A DNA stretch of 64,000 bases. Origin: Streptomyces sp. NBC_01276 (GTDB lineage: Bacteria > Actinomycetota > Actinomycetes > Streptomycetales > Streptomycetaceae). A model generated the notes under the pieces. That model was not told the DNA's origin. It made no database searches and was given only the letters and a program-made list of their open reading frames with translations. The position numbers and the translations under genes were made by a program. Of this stretch, positions 53,763 to 63,940 are shown piece by piece; within the stretch, counting starts at the first letter, position 1; each line of letters opens with the position of its first letter. Where the stretch lies: assembly GCF_041435355.1 (NCBI RefSeq), contig NZ_CP108442.1:2294001-2358000 (forward strand), given 5' to 3'.

Positions 53763-56669
53763 TCAAGCGGGTGGGACGGGCGTCTCATTATTTGAGCCTC
53801 TACGGATGACCATCGAACCACCGGACGAGCCACCGGCCAAGGCCGGCTGGGCCGTACCGCCCGGTACTGGGAACGTACTCCTCACGAGCGCGCGCCGCAG
53901 CCTGTATTCGTCGAGTGGTCCGGAGAAGGCCGCTCCCTGGCCGTGGGTGCACCCCATGGCCCGCAGGGCCAGCACCTGCTCCGGCAGGTCCAGGCCGTCC
54001 GCCACGGACTGCATGCCCAGGTCATTTGCGATACGCAACAATCCTGCGGTGATCTTGTGCAGCCGGGCGGACTCGACCACCCCCTCGACCAGCCCCCGGT
54101 CCAGCTTGAGGAGGTCCACGGGAAGCCTGCGGAGGGCGCTGATGGCCGCGTAGCCGCTGCCGAAGCCGTCGAGGGCGATCCGGACGCCGAGCCGGTGCAG
54201 GGCCGTCAGGCGGCGCTCCAGCTCGTCGAAGGGCACTCTGGGGTCGGAGGCGGCCAGTTCCAGCACCAACGCCCCGGAGGGCAGGCCGTGCCGGGCCAGC
54301 AGCGCCTCCACGGAACCGCGGGGCATGGACCGGTCGAGCAGCCGTTGCGCGGTCATCCGTACGGCCACTGGTACGTCGTGTCCGGCCCGGTGGCGCTCGG
54401 CGGCCCGCTCGACGGCCTCCTCCAGCAGCCAGCGGCCCAGTTCGGCGGTGCGCGCGGCGTCCTGCCCGGCGGCCCCCGCCTCACCGTGCTCGGCCACCCG
54501 GAGGAATTCGGCCGGCGTGAAGAGGATCCCCTGGGCGGACCGCCAGCAGGCCTGGGCGGCCACCGCGGTGACCTCACCGGTGGCCAGCGAGACCACGGGC
54601 TGGTGCAACAGGGCGAAATCGCCCTCATGGAGCGCGGTGCGCAGCCGGCCCGCCAGCTCGGCCTTGCGGACGACCTCGGCCTGCATCTGGGGGGCGTACA
54701 GCTCGACGCGGTCCTTGCCGCCGGCCTTGGCCCGGTACATCGCCAGATCCGCGTTGCGCATCAGGTCCGAAGGGGTGATGCCGGGGTCGGCGAAGGCCAC
54801 ACCGATGCTGGCGGCGACCCTGACCTCACTGCCCCCGATGCGGTAGGGCTGGGAGAGGGTGCTGCGCAACCGCTCGGCGATCTCGTGCACCTGGTACTCG
54901 CGGGCACTGCGGTCGCGGCTGCCGTCGCCGAGGATCAGGGCGGCGAACTCGTCCCCGCCGAGCCGGGCCGCGGTGTCCCCCGCCCGGACGGCGTCCTGGA
55001 GGCGGTGGGCGGCCTCGACGAGCAGCTCGTCGCCGGCCTGGTGGCCGATGGTGTCGTTGACCGCCTTGAAGCCGTCCAGGTCGATGAAGAGCACGGCGGT
55101 GCTGTGGTCCCCGGCCCGGCGGCCGGTGAGCGCCTGGCGGACCCGGCGGGTGAACAGGGCCCGGTTGGGCAGGTCGGTCAGCGGGTCGTGTTCGGCGCTG
55201 TGCTGGAGCTGGGCCTGGAGGCGGACCCGCTCGGTGACGTCCCGGCTGTTGAGGATGAGCCCGCCCTGGTGCCGGTTGACGGTGGACTCCACGTTGAGCC
55301 ATTCACCGCTGCCCGATTCGAACCGGCACTCGATGCGGGTCGTCGGCTCCTCGGCGGGCGCTGCGGCCAGGAAGCGGCGCACCTCGTGGACCACGCGTCC
55401 GAGGTCGTCGGGATGGATCAGGCTGGCCAGCTCGCTGCCGATGAGCTCCTCCGCCTCGCGGCCGTAGACCCCGGCCGCGGCGGGGCTGACGTAGCGCAGG
55501 GTCCCGGTGGGCGCGGCGATCATGATGACGTCGCTGGAGCCCTGGACCAGGGAGCGGAAGTGGTTCTCCTTCTGGGCCAGTTCCTGCGTGAGCGCGATGT
55601 TGTCGAGGAGCATGATGCCCTGACGGATGACGAGGGCGAGGACCACGGTGCAGCCGGTGAAGACGACCATCCGGTCGACCTTCCGGCCGTCGACGACGTT
55701 GTAGAGGATCCCGAGGGTGCAGACGGCGGCGGCGAGGTAGGGAGTGAGGGCGGGCAGCGAGCCGGTGATGGGACGGCTGTGGGGCCGTTCCGCGCGCGGG
55801 GGCGCGGCCCGGTCGACGCCGTCGGTCCGGCGGGCCCCCCAGGGCGCGTAGGCGAGCAGCAGGGAGCCGGCGAACCAGCCGGCGTCGAGGATCTCGCCGG
55901 AGCGGTAGGTGGTGTTCAGCAGCGGCGAGGTGAACAGCGCGTCGCTCAGGACGGTCAGGGCGAGCGCCGCGATGGCCGTGTTGACGGCGGAGCGGTTGTT
56001 CGCGGAACGGCGGAAGTGCAGGACCAGGACCATCGAGACGAGCGCGATGTCCAGGAGCGGGTACGCGAGCGAGAGCGCGGCGCGCGGGACGCTGCCGGGC
56101 TCTCCGGACTGGGCGGTGCGCGCGGCGTTGGCGAGGGCCAGGCTCCACGAGAGGGTCAGGAGCGAGCCGCCGATGAGCCAGGAGTCGAGTCCGAGACAGA
56201 CCCAGCCGGCCCGGGTGACAGGGCGTTTGGCGAGGACGAGCAGGCCCACGATGGCGGGCGGGGCGAAGCAGAGGAAGGCGAAGTCGGCGAGCGAGGGCTC
56301 GGGGACCGTCTGGCCGAGGATGACCTCGTACCAGCCCCAGACGGCGTTCCCGAGGGCTCCCATGAGCGAGGAGAACGCGAACATCAGCCAGGCGGGGCGC
56401 TCACGCCGGTCGATCGTCCTGGCGTAGTGGTAGCAGGAGACGGCGGCCAGTAACCCTGCCGTACTGAGGCCGAAGTCGCCCATGACCTTGGCGAGTTCCT
56501 CGGACCCCCAGCCGAGGGCGGCTCCCACGGCGTACCCGCCGCTGACCACCGCGAGGAGGAGCTGCGCCGCCAGGCCCCCGCCGCCGCCCGCCACGGGCGG
56601 CCGGGTCAGCAGCGCCGCCCCCGGGGGGTTCACCGGTCCCCCTCGCCGGCTGGTTCCGGCGCGCCCCAT
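53763..56669 (-). CDS. Membrane PAS-GGDEF-EAL protein with degenerate EAL domain
   Basis: The 968-residue protein has about ten N-terminal TM segments (about 35-350), a PAS domain (about 385-500), a GGDEF domain (about 520-660) and an EAL-type domain (about 670-915). The diguanylate cyclase motif GGDEF is intact and preceded by the I-site RAGD, so c-di-GMP synthesis with product inhibition is plausible. In the EAL domain the signature ExLxR reads AAQACWR, DDFG reads DGFG and the late Glu is Asp, so phosphodiesterase activity is unlikely. I chose ATG at 56669 (GGAGG 5 nt upstream). c-di-GMP controls development in Streptomyces through BldD and WhiG/RsiG. Confidence 0.9.
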   Translation of the reverse strand: MGRAGTSRRGGPVNPPGAALLTRPPVAGGGGGLAAQLLLAVVSGGYAVGAALGWGSEELAKVMGDFGLSTAGLLAAVSCYHYARTIDRRERPAWLMFAFSSLMGALGNAVWGWYEVILGQTVPEPSLADFAFLCFAPPAIVGLLVLAKRPVTRAGWVCLGLDSWLIGGSLLTLSWSLALANAARTAQSGEPGSVPRAALSLAYPLLDIALVSMVLVLHFRRSANNRSAVNTAIAALALTVLSDALFTSPLLNTTYRSGEILDAGWFAGSLLLAYAPWGARRTDGVDRAAPPRAERPHSRPITGSLPALTPYLAAAVCTLGILYNVVDGRKVDRMVVFTGCTVVLALVIRQGIMLLDNIALTQELAQKENHFRSLVQGSSDVIMIAAPTGTLRYVSPAAAGVYGREAEELIGSELASLIHPDDLGRVVHEVRRFLAAAPAEEPTTRIECRFESGSGEWLNVESTVNRHQGGLILNSRDVTERVRLQAQLQHSAEHDPLTDLPNRALFTRRVRQALTGRRAGDHSTAVLFIDLDGFKAVNDTIGHQAGDELLVEAAHRLQDAVRAGDTAARLGGDEFAALILGDGSRDRSAREYQVHEIAERLRSTLSQPYRIGGSEVRVAASIGVAFADPGITPSDLMRNADLAMYRAKAGGKDRVELYAPQMQAEVVRKAELAGRLRTALHEGDFALLHQPVVSLATGEVTAVAAQACWRSAQGILFTPAEFLRVAEHGEAGAAGQDAARTAELGRWLLEEAVERAAERHRAGHDVPVAVRMTAQRLLDRSMPRGSVEALLARHGLPSGALVLELAASDPRVPFDELERRLTALHRLGVRIALDGFGSGYAAISALRRLPVDLLKLDRGLVEGVVESARLHKITAGLLRIANDLGMQSVADGLDLPEQVLALRAMGCTHGQGAAFSGPLDEYRLRRALVRSTFPVPGGTAQPALAGGSSGGSMVIRRGSNNETPVPPA

Positions 56670-56906
56670 CGTCGCCTCCGGCGGCTCTGCCGCATCGGAT
56701 CCTTCGTCCATTGGCCGTACATCGCCCGTCGCCCCCCAAAGTGTCCGATCACTCCCCAGCGCCAGACGTACGTGGCGCAGCCCCTGGTTCCGGACGATAC
56801 ACCACTTTCGTCACTCAGCGACATAGCTTCTCTACTCTCCGTCACCACCGGGAGTGTTGTGGACACCCCGCGCATACGGGTGGTTGTGGACCGTGTGCGG
56901 CGTGAT

Positions 56907-57854
56907 CTAGTCCGTGACCAGGACGGTGTTGTCCACGGGCTCCCCGGCGGCGAACCGGGTGAGCTGGCGGGCGACCAGCCGCTTCGCCCTGGGTTCGAAC
57001 GCCGAGCTGCTGCCGCCCACATGGGGGGTGATCAGGACGTTCGGGGCGTGCCAGAGCGGGTGGCCCGGCGGCAGCGGTTCGGGGTCCGTGACGTCGAGCG
57101 CGGCGCGCAGCCGGCCGGGTAGCAGTTCCGCCAGGAGGGCCTCGGTGTCGACGACGGGGCCGCGCGCGACGTTCACGAGCAGGGCCCCGTCCTTCATCCG
57201 GGCGAGGAAGCCCGCGCCGGCCAGGCCCCGGGTGTTCTCGGTCAGCGGGGTGCAGAGGATCACCACGTCCGCGTCCGGCAGCAGGCGGGGCAGGTCGGCC
57301 AGGGCGTGCACCGGGCCGTGCGGAGCGTCGCGGGCGGAGCGGGCCACACGGGTGACGGACCCGCATTCGAAGGGGATCAGCCGGTCCTCGACGGCCGCGC
57401 CGATCGACCCGTAGCCGACGATCAGGACGGCCTTGTCGGCGAGGGCCCCGTAGAAGCCGCCGTGCCATTCCTCGCGGTCCTGGCCGCGCACCATGCCGGG
57501 GATGCCGCGCAGGGAGGCGAGGGTCAGGGTGAGGGCGAGCTCCGCGGTGCTCGCCTCGTGGACGCCGCGGGCGTTGCAGACCCGGACTCCGGAGGGCAGC
57601 CCGTCGAGGCCGCCGGCGAGGTGGTCGATGCCCGCGGTGAGCGTCTGGACGACCCTCAGGGCGGACATTCCGGCGAGCGGGCGCAGGGTGACGGCCCGGG
57701 ACTTCATGTACGGCGTGACGTAGAAGACACAGTCGGCCGGGTCGGCCGGGAACGATTCCTCACCGTCCCACCGTCGGTAGCGGAAGGAGGTGGGGAGACC
57801 CTCGATCTCCTCGGCGGGGAAGGGGAGCCAGACGTCCCCGGTCGCAGCAGTCAT
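56907..57854 (-). CDS. D-isomer-specific 2-hydroxyacid dehydrogenase
   Basis: The 315-residue NAD(P)-dependent dehydrogenase has the nucleotide motif VLIVGYGSIGAAVEDRL (about 140-156), NVARGPVVDTEALL with the substrate Arg, the catalytic Glu region (ALDVTDPEPLP) and TPHVGGSS with the His. It resembles phosphonate/glyoxylate-type family members more than SerA and has no ACT domain. TAGCCT ends 7 nt before the ATG on the minus strand and no ribosome site is visible, so the mRNA may be leaderless. It is divergent from the aldo/keto reductase. Confidence 0.9.
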   Translation of the reverse strand: MTAATGDVWLPFPAEEIEGLPTSFRYRRWDGEESFPADPADCVFYVTPYMKSRAVTLRPLAGMSALRVVQTLTAGIDHLAGGLDGLPSGVRVCNARGVHEASTAELALTLTLASLRGIPGMVRGQDREEWHGGFYGALADKAVLIVGYGSIGAAVEDRLIPFECGSVTRVARSARDAPHGPVHALADLPRLLPDADVVILCTPLTENTRGLAGAGFLARMKDGALLVNVARGPVVDTEALLAELLPGRLRAALDVTDPEPLPPGHPLWHAPNVLITPHVGGSSSAFEPRAKRLVARQLTRFAAGEPVDNTVLVTD

Positions 57855-57927
57855 GATCACGAGGCTATGCGAAGGGAACTGGATCAAGCCGTTACTTTGA
57901 GGTCCGTACCGGGAGGGGGACGCAGGG

Positions 57928-58935
57928 GTGGAGCGCAGGGCGATCGGGGCCGGGCCGCTGACGGTCGGAGCCATCGGGCTCGGGTGCATGCCGATGAGCT
58001 GGGCCTACGCGCCTTCACGACGCCGGGGCGAGGAGTCGCTGCGGACGGTGCACACGGCGCTGGACCTGGGGGCCAACCTCCTGGACACCGCTGACCTGTA
58101 CGGGCCGTTCACCAACGAGCTGGTGGTCGGACGGGTGCTGCGGGAGCGGCGGGCCGAGGCCTTCGTGTCCGCCAAGGTGGGGCTGCGCGCCGGTGAGCAG
58201 CACGTGGTGGCCGACGGGCGGCCGGGGTACGTGCGCCGGGCGTGCGACGCCTCGCTGCGGCGGCTGCGGACCGACGTCATAGACCTGTACCAGTTGCACC
58301 GGGTGGATCCGGACGTGCCGGTGGAGGAGACCTGGGGCGCCATGGCGGAGCTGGTCGGCGCGGGGAAGGTGCGGTCGCTCGGGTTCTGCGCGCTGGGCGC
58401 GGGGGCCGGGCCCGGGGCCGGACGGCGCGGGGACCGGGGCTACCGGTCGACGGTGCGGCAGTTGGAGCGGGTCCAGCAGGTGTTCCCGGTGACCGCGGTG
58501 CAGGCGGAGCTGTCGGTGTGGTCGCCGGAGGCCGCGTGGCAGCTGTTGCCGTGGTGCGCGGCGCGGGGCGTGGGGATGCTGGCGGCGATGCCGCTGGGGA
58601 GCGGGTTCCTGACGGGGACGCTGACGCCCGGGCAGGGGTTCGAGGACGCGGACGTGCGGGCGCGGCATCCCCGGTTCACGGCGCACGCCATGGCCTCGAA
58701 CCAGGTGCTGGTGGCGGCGCTGCGTCGGGTGGCGCTGCGGCACGGGCCGGAGGTCACGCCGGCGCAGGTGGCGCTGGCGTGGGTGCTGGCGCAGGGGCCG
58801 CACGTGGTGCCGGTGCCGGGGGCGGAGCGGGCGCGCTGGGCCGCGGAGAACGCCCGGGCGGCGGAGGTGCGGCTGACGGCCGGGGAACTGGCCGAGATCG
58901 CGGCGCTGCCGGCGGCGGTGGGTGCCTGGGAGTGA
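57928..58935 (+). CDS. Aldo/keto reductase
   Basis: The 335-residue TIM-barrel NADPH oxidoreductase has the complete catalytic tetrad Asp53, Tyr58, Lys83 and His124 (DTADLYG, SAKVG, QLHRVD). The C-terminal cofactor part reads VALAWVLAQGPHVVPVPGAERARWAAENARA, as in the YajO/AKR13-type enzymes. It starts with GTG, with GGGAGG-type sequence upstream. Its substrate is unknown; a Gly/Ala/Arg insert near 155-172 is unusual. Confidence 0.9.
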   Translation: MERRAIGAGPLTVGAIGLGCMPMSWAYAPSRRRGEESLRTVHTALDLGANLLDTADLYGPFTNELVVGRVLRERRAEAFVSAKVGLRAGEQHVVADGRPGYVRRACDASLRRLRTDVIDLYQLHRVDPDVPVEETWGAMAELVGAGKVRSLGFCALGAGAGPGAGRRGDRGYRSTVRQLERVQQVFPVTAVQAELSVWSPEAAWQLLPWCAARGVGMLAAMPLGSGFLTGTLTPGQGFEDADVRARHPRFTAHAMASNQVLVAALRRVALRHGPEVTPAQVALAWVLAQGPHVVPVPGAERARWAAENARAAEVRLTAGELAEIAALPAAVGAWE

Positions 58936-59078
58936 GCCGTGGCGCGGGCCGACCGGACGGTCCGGCCTGATCCCGCACAACCACTCGATCGGGTGTACGA
59001 GCGGTGGAACTTCAGGATGTGCCGGACCTGTTGAGAGGGGTGGAAGGCGGGATCGGCGGACCGGAGGGGAGCGGGACC

Positions 59079-60389
59079 ATGCGATACGGACGGAACCGGC
59101 GGGACGGCAGCGGGGCGTACGGGAACGGGGCGTACGGGACCTCGGACGGCGGGATCGGGGAGGCGGGGGCCGGAGGGGAGCGGGACGCCGGTGCGGGGCG
59201 CCGCGCCGGACCGGGACCGCGCGGTCGGGGCGTGCCGGTGGCGCTCGCGCTGGCGGGGTGCGGGGTCCTGCTGACGGCCGGCTGCTCCTCCGGCGGTGTG
59301 CCGAGCGGGGCGGGCGGCTCCCCACCCGGGTCTCCGCCGGGAACGGCCTCGCCGGGGCCTTCGGGGACGGCGCAGGACGCGGGGGCACCTCCGGCCCGGG
59401 GCTCGGTGACGGTGTCGGGGGAGGTGGCCAAGGGCCTGGAGTCCCCCTGGGGCGTGGCCCCGCTGCCGGGCGGGGACCTGCTGGTCGCCTCCCGTGACAA
59501 GGGCACCATCAGCCGGGTCCGGACGGACACGGGGGCGGTGACGCAGATCGGCAGGGTGCCCGGGGTCGCGCCGGGCGGGGAGGGCGGGCTGCTGGGCCTG
59601 GCCCTGTCCCCCACGTTCGCCTCGGACCGGCTGGTGTACGCGTACTTCACGACCGAGTCCGACAACCGCATCGCCCGGATGCGGTACGACGAGCAGAGGC
59701 AGGCCGGGCAGCAGCTGGGCGCACCCGACACGGTCTTGCGGGGCATCCCCAAGGGCGTCGTCCACAACGGCGGCCGGATCGCCTTCGGGCCGGACAGGAT
59801 GCTCTACGCGGGCACCGGCGAGACCGGGGACACCGCGCTGGCCCAGGACAGGAAGTCGCTGGGCGGCAAGATCCTGCGGATGACCCCGGACGGACAACCG
59901 GTGCACGGCAATCCGGAGGCCGATTCCGTCGTGTACTCGTACGGGCACCGCAATGTGCAGGGCCTCGCCTGGGACAAGGACAAGCGGCTCTGGGCGGCCG
60001 AGTTCGGCCAGAACACCTGGGACGAGCTGAACCTGATCGAGCCGGGCGGCAACTACGGCTGGCCGGAGGTGGAGGGGAAGGCGGGCCGGGCGGGGTTCCG
60101 GGATCCGGTGGCGGTGTGGAAGCCGGACGAGGCGTCTCCGAGCGGGATCGCCTGGGCGCAGGGCTCGGTGTGGATGGCCGGGCTGAAGGGCGAGCGGCTG
60201 TGGCGGATCCCTTTGAAGGGTGCCGTGCCCGTGGCGGAGCCGGAGGCCTTCCTCCAGGGGAAGTACGGGCGGCTGCGGACGGTGGTGTCCCTCGGCGGGG
60301 ACCGCTTGCTGCTGGTCACGAGCGAGACGGACGGGCGCGGGTCGCCGGAAGCGGGCGACGACAGGATCCTGACCCTGACGGTGCGGTGA
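59079..60389 (+). CDS. Lipoprotein PQQ-dependent sugar dehydrogenase (GdhB/YliI type)
   Basis: This 436-residue protein is exported as a lipoprotein: after a Gly-rich basic N terminus the hydrophobic stretch VPVALALAGCGVLLTAGC ends in the lipobox LTAGC. The mature part is a six-bladed propeller of the glucose/sorbosone dehydrogenase family (LESPWGVAPLPGGDLLVASRD, EGGLLGLALSP, HNGGRIAFGPD, YGHRNVQGLAWD, WDELNLIEPGGNYGWPEVEG). The cofactor PQQ is inferred from the family. I chose ATG at 59079 (GGGGAG 7 nt upstream). Confidence 0.9.
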   Translation: MRYGRNRRDGSGAYGNGAYGTSDGGIGEAGAGGERDAGAGRRAGPGPRGRGVPVALALAGCGVLLTAGCSSGGVPSGAGGSPPGSPPGTASPGPSGTAQDAGAPPARGSVTVSGEVAKGLESPWGVAPLPGGDLLVASRDKGTISRVRTDTGAVTQIGRVPGVAPGGEGGLLGLALSPTFASDRLVYAYFTTESDNRIARMRYDEQRQAGQQLGAPDTVLRGIPKGVVHNGGRIAFGPDRMLYAGTGETGDTALAQDRKSLGGKILRMTPDGQPVHGNPEADSVVYSYGHRNVQGLAWDKDKRLWAAEFGQNTWDELNLIEPGGNYGWPEVEGKAGRAGFRDPVAVWKPDEASPSGIAWAQGSVWMAGLKGERLWRIPLKGAVPVAEPEAFLQGKYGRLRTVVSLGGDRLLLVTSETDGRGSPEAGDDRILTLTVR

Positions 60390-60423
60390 CCCGAGCGGCC
60401 CCGGAGGGGGGCGGAAAGGCACG

Positions 60424-60636
60424 GTGGGCACGGTGTTCAACGCGATCCAGGAGCTCTTCAACCCCGGTTCTCGGCATGCGCACGAGGAACGTGAACGACT
60501 GGAGCTGTCCCGGACCGACGTCGGTGACGGCGATCCGGGACGGGGCCCGATAGACCTCGACTCCGGCCGGGTGCTCATACGTCCGAGGGAGGACGGGCCG
60601 GAGGCGGCCGCGGACGCGCCCCGGTCAGCGCACTAG
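60424..60636 (+). CDS. DUF6191-like small protein
   Basis: The 70-residue protein begins MGTVFNAIQELFNPGSRHAHEERERLELSRTDVGDGDPGRG, the pattern of a small Streptomyces family (DUF6191). An amphipathic N-terminal helix is followed by an acidic, probably disordered tail. It starts with GTG, with AAAGG just upstream, 34 nt after the sugar dehydrogenase gene. Its stop overlaps that of the convergent LuxR gene in the palindrome CTAG. Confidence 0.78.
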   Translation: MGTVFNAIQELFNPGSRHAHEERERLELSRTDVGDGDPGRGPIDLDSGRVLIRPREDGPEAAADAPRSAH

Positions 60637-63600
60637 CCGCGGCCCGCCGGGGTGGCGGGCTCCGGCTCCACGGGGGTGAACAGGCGCAGCCTGTGGGCGA
60701 GTGCGGCGGCCTCGCCCCGGCCGGCGACGCCCAGCTTGGCCAGGATGTTCGAGACGTGCACGCTGGCCGTCTTCGGGGAGATGAAGAGTTCCTCGGCGAT
60801 CTGCCGGTTGGTGCTCCCCGTGGCGACCAGGCGCAGGACGTCGCGCTCGCGGCTGGTCAGGCCGAGCGCCTCCAGGGGGTCGGCGGTGTCCCGGCCGGGC
60901 CGGTGCGGGCCGGTGTCGTCGGCGGTCAGCGGGAGCCGGGCGCGCTGGGCGAGCAGGGCCAGCTCCTCGCGGAGGCGGCGGGCGCCGAGCCGGTCGGCGG
61001 CGGCGTGGGCGTCGCGCAGCAGGTCGGCGGCTTCCTCCCGGTCGGTGCCGCAGGCCAGCATCGCCTCGGCGAGGCGGTGGCGGGCCCGGGCCAGCAGGTA
61101 GGGGCGCTGGAGCGGGCGGACGGCGGCCTCGACCGCGGTCCAGTCGGCGAGGGTGTCGCGGTCCTCGGCGCGGAGCAGTTCGGCCCGCAGGTACTCGGCG
61201 TGGGCGGCCCAGACGGGTGCCGGCGTCGGCAGGCCCTTGGCGCCGGTGCGGAGCGTCGTCAGGGCCGCCTCGCGGCCCTCGTCGGCGGCGGGCAGGCCGC
61301 GGGCGTCGGCCTCGGCGGAGGCGGAGGCCAGCAGCAGCGGCCAGGCGTAGCGGTGCTGGCCGAGCGCGAACCCGAGGGCGACGGCCTCGGCGGTCTCGGC
61401 GCGGACGTCGGCGATCCGGCCTTCGCCCTCGGCGATGCCGATCGCCAGCCGGTAGAGCGGCAGCCGGTGCTGGGGCTGGGCGTCGTGGGTGCCGAAGTGG
61501 GTGTGGGCGGCGGCCAGCTGGTGGGCTGCCTCGGTCAGTTCGCCACGGGCCAGGGCCAGGTGGACCAGGTGTGCGGCGGCGGTGCCGCGCGGGGGTGCGC
61601 CCTGGCCGTCGCGCAGGGTGCGGCGGGCCTCCGTGGCGGCCTCGTCCCAGCGGCCGAGGCTGTACAGGCTCTCCGCCATGTTGCCGCGGAGCCAGGCTTC
61701 GGTGTCCAGGAGCCGGGATTTGGCGACGAGCCGGATCCCTTGTTCAGCCAGTTCCACCGCTTCCCGGGACCGTCCGAGTCCTTCGAGTTGAGAGCTGAGG
61801 TTGATGTGAGCACGACCTGCGAGCAGGGTGAATCCGAGTTCCGAGGCGCGGAGCAGGACTTCGTGGATCTCGGCGAGTCCGGCGTCCGGGTCGCCGGAGT
61901 CGGCGAGCAGGCTGCCGTGGGTGATCCGTGCGTTGAGCTCGGTCTCCTCGGCCCCGACCATCCGCGCGTACTCGACGGCGCGTTCGGCGGCGGCGAGGTT
62001 GGCGGGGCCGGGGTTGTGGAGCATGCCCCAGCCGGCGGCGCGGACCAGGACGTCGGCGTGCACCTGGGACGGGGGCAGCCCCTTGACCAGTTCCTGCGCC
62101 CTGGCGATCTCCTCCCAGCCGTCGCCCCGGGCGAGGTTGGCCACCAGCCGGGAGCGCTCGGTCCAGAACCAGGCGGCCCGCAGCGGGTCGGAGCCGTCCT
62201 CGTCGAGGATCCGCAGGGCGAGCTTGACGAGTTTCAGGGCGCGTTCGCGTTCGCCGCCGAACCGGGCGGCGACGGTGGCCTCGGCGAACAGGTCGAGGCG
62301 CTGGAGCGGGGTGGTCTCCGGGTCGCAGCCGCAGGGCGGGTACACGTCGGTGTAGTCCGCGGGGCGCAGTTCCTCCCGGACCTCCTCGGGGGTGCTTTCC
62401 CACAGTTCCATGGCTCGCTCCAGCAGGCTGAGCTGCTCGGAGTAGGCGTGCCGGCGGCGGGCGGTGACGGAGGCGGCGAGGACGGCGGGCAGGGCCTTGG
62501 CCGGGCTGTTCGCCGCGTACCAGTAGTTGGCCAGCCGGATGACCCGCTCCTCGGCGCGCACCAGGCTCTCGTCGGCCTCCATGGCCTCGGCGTAGCGCCG
62601 GTTGACGCGGGCGCGCTCGCCGGGGAGCAGGTCGTCGCTGACGGCCTCGCGGACGAGGGAGTGGCGGAAGCGGTAGCCGTCGCCGTCGGAGGTGGCGAGG
62701 AGGATGTTGGCGCCGACGGCCGCCCGAAGGGCCTCGATCAGTTCGTCCTCGCCGAGCTGGACCACGGCGCGCAGCAGGGCGTACTCGACGGTGGAGCCGC
62801 CCTCGGCGACGACGCGCACCACCCGCTGGGCGGCGTCGGGGAGGACTTCGACGCGGACGAGCAGCAGGTCGCGCAGGGATTCGGTGAGCCCGGTGCGGCA
62901 GCCGCTCTCGCGGGAGGCGACGAGTTCCTCGACGAAGAAGGCGTTGCCGTCGGAGCGGTCGAAGACGGAGTCCACGAAGCTCTCTTCGGGCTGGGTGGCG
63001 AGGATCCCGGCGAGCTGGCGGCGGACCTCGGCCCGGTTGAAGCGGCGCAGTTCGATCCGCTGGACGGTGCGCAGCCGGTCGAGTTCGGCGAGGAGGGGGC
63101 GCAGCGGGTGGCGACGGTGGATGTCGTCGGCCCTGTAGGTGGCGACGAGGACGAGGCGGCCGCTGCCGAGGGTGCGCAGGAGGTAGGCGAGCAGGTGCCG
63201 GGTGGAGGTGTCGGCCCAGTGGAGGTCTTCGAGGACGAGGACGACGGTGCGGTGGGCGGCGAGGCGTTCCAGCATCCTGGCCGTCAGCTCGAAGAGCCGG
63301 GCGGTGCTCTCCTCGTCGTGCGGGCCGCGGGGGGTCTCGCCGAGTTCGGGGAGGATCCGGGCGAGTTCGTCCTCCTGGCCGGCGGCCGCGGCGGCGAGTT
63401 CGTCGGGCAGCTGGCGGAGCAGGGTGCGCAGGGCAGTCGAAAACGGGGCGAAGGGAAGTCCCTCCGCCCCGATCTCCACACAGCCTCCGACCGCCACCAC
63501 GGCTCCGCGGCGGGCGGCCTCACCGAGGAACTCCTCGGTCAGCCGGGTCTTGCCGACCCCGGCCTCTCCGCCGATGAGCAGGGCCTGCGGCTCCTGTTCG

Positions 63601-63683
63601 GCGGCGCGGGTCAGGGCGTCCACGAGTGCGGCCAGTTCGTCGGCTCGGCCGACGAACACCGGGCTGACGGATCTGGTTTCCAC
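60633..63683 (-). CDS. LAL-type LuxR-family ATPase regulator
   Basis: The 1016-residue regulator begins with an AAA/NTPase domain (Walker A GGEAGVGKTRL at 38-48, Walker B VVLVLEDLHWAD about 150), then a long TPR-like helical region (about 400-900), and ends in a LuxR HTH (LTSRERDVLRLVATGSTNRQIAEELFISPKTASVHVSNILAKLGV, about 940-984). I chose GTG at 63683, immediately before the conserved SPVFVGRADEL; a GTG 21 codons upstream is also open. Such proteins are activators with unknown ligands. There is no adjacent target cluster, so it may act elsewhere. Confidence 0.9.
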   Translation of the reverse strand: METRSVSPVFVGRADELAALVDALTRAAEQEPQALLIGGEAGVGKTRLTEEFLGEAARRGAVVAVGGCVEIGAEGLPFAPFSTALRTLLRQLPDELAAAAAGQEDELARILPELGETPRGPHDEESTARLFELTARMLERLAAHRTVVLVLEDLHWADTSTRHLLAYLLRTLGSGRLVLVATYRADDIHRRHPLRPLLAELDRLRTVQRIELRRFNRAEVRRQLAGILATQPEESFVDSVFDRSDGNAFFVEELVASRESGCRTGLTESLRDLLLVRVEVLPDAAQRVVRVVAEGGSTVEYALLRAVVQLGEDELIEALRAAVGANILLATSDGDGYRFRHSLVREAVSDDLLPGERARVNRRYAEAMEADESLVRAEERVIRLANYWYAANSPAKALPAVLAASVTARRRHAYSEQLSLLERAMELWESTPEEVREELRPADYTDVYPPCGCDPETTPLQRLDLFAEATVAARFGGERERALKLVKLALRILDEDGSDPLRAAWFWTERSRLVANLARGDGWEEIARAQELVKGLPPSQVHADVLVRAAGWGMLHNPGPANLAAAERAVEYARMVGAEETELNARITHGSLLADSGDPDAGLAEIHEVLLRASELGFTLLAGRAHINLSSQLEGLGRSREAVELAEQGIRLVAKSRLLDTEAWLRGNMAESLYSLGRWDEAATEARRTLRDGQGAPPRGTAAAHLVHLALARGELTEAAHQLAAAHTHFGTHDAQPQHRLPLYRLAIGIAEGEGRIADVRAETAEAVALGFALGQHRYAWPLLLASASAEADARGLPAADEGREAALTTLRTGAKGLPTPAPVWAAHAEYLRAELLRAEDRDTLADWTAVEAAVRPLQRPYLLARARHRLAEAMLACGTDREEAADLLRDAHAAADRLGARRLREELALLAQRARLPLTADDTGPHRPGRDTADPLEALGLTSRERDVLRLVATGSTNRQIAEELFISPKTASVHVSNILAKLGVAGRGEAAALAHRLRLFTPVEPEPATPAGRG

Positions 63684-63775
63684 ACCGCCGAGGATCGCAC
63701 AGAGGTGCGGGTCGGCGGCACTGCTTATCGCTGCGCTTCTGATCACGCGTCAGCTCACCTGTTCCGCGACGCTGT

Positions 63776-63940
63776 TTACGCGGCGCGGGTGAAGAGGCTG
63801 CGGTGTCCTCTCGCCGTCCTTTCGGATTCCTGGCCGCGAGAGGCGCGGTCGGCCTGCTTGGCCAGCTGGACCATCCGGAAGCGGTCGGCCTCGCGGATGA
63901 GGTCGGCGCGGCGGGCGGTGGCCATCTCGTACTCGAACAT
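63776..63940 (-). CDS. Small charged protein (54 residues)
   Basis: This 54-residue frame begins MFEYEMATARRADLIREADR and continues as a charged amphipathic helix ending HRSLFTRAA. AAGGGAG lies 6 nt before the ATG and codon bias is strong, so it is probably real. I do not recognise a named family; similar short EYE-start proteins occur in Streptomyces. It lies 92 nt upstream of the LuxR gene on the same strand and could be cotranscribed. Confidence 0.65.
   Translation of the reverse strand: MFEYEMATARRADLIREADRFRMVQLAKQADRASRGQESERTARGHRSLFTRAA

Noticed and set aside
56790..56830. Possible BldD site upstream of the GGDEF gene
   Set aside because: Only one half-site-like GTCACTC is visible, without a second half at proper spacing.
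56850..56900. TTGTGGAC repeats resembling DnaA boxes
   Set aside because: They differ from the Streptomyces box TTGTCCACA at two positions and no origin genes are nearby.
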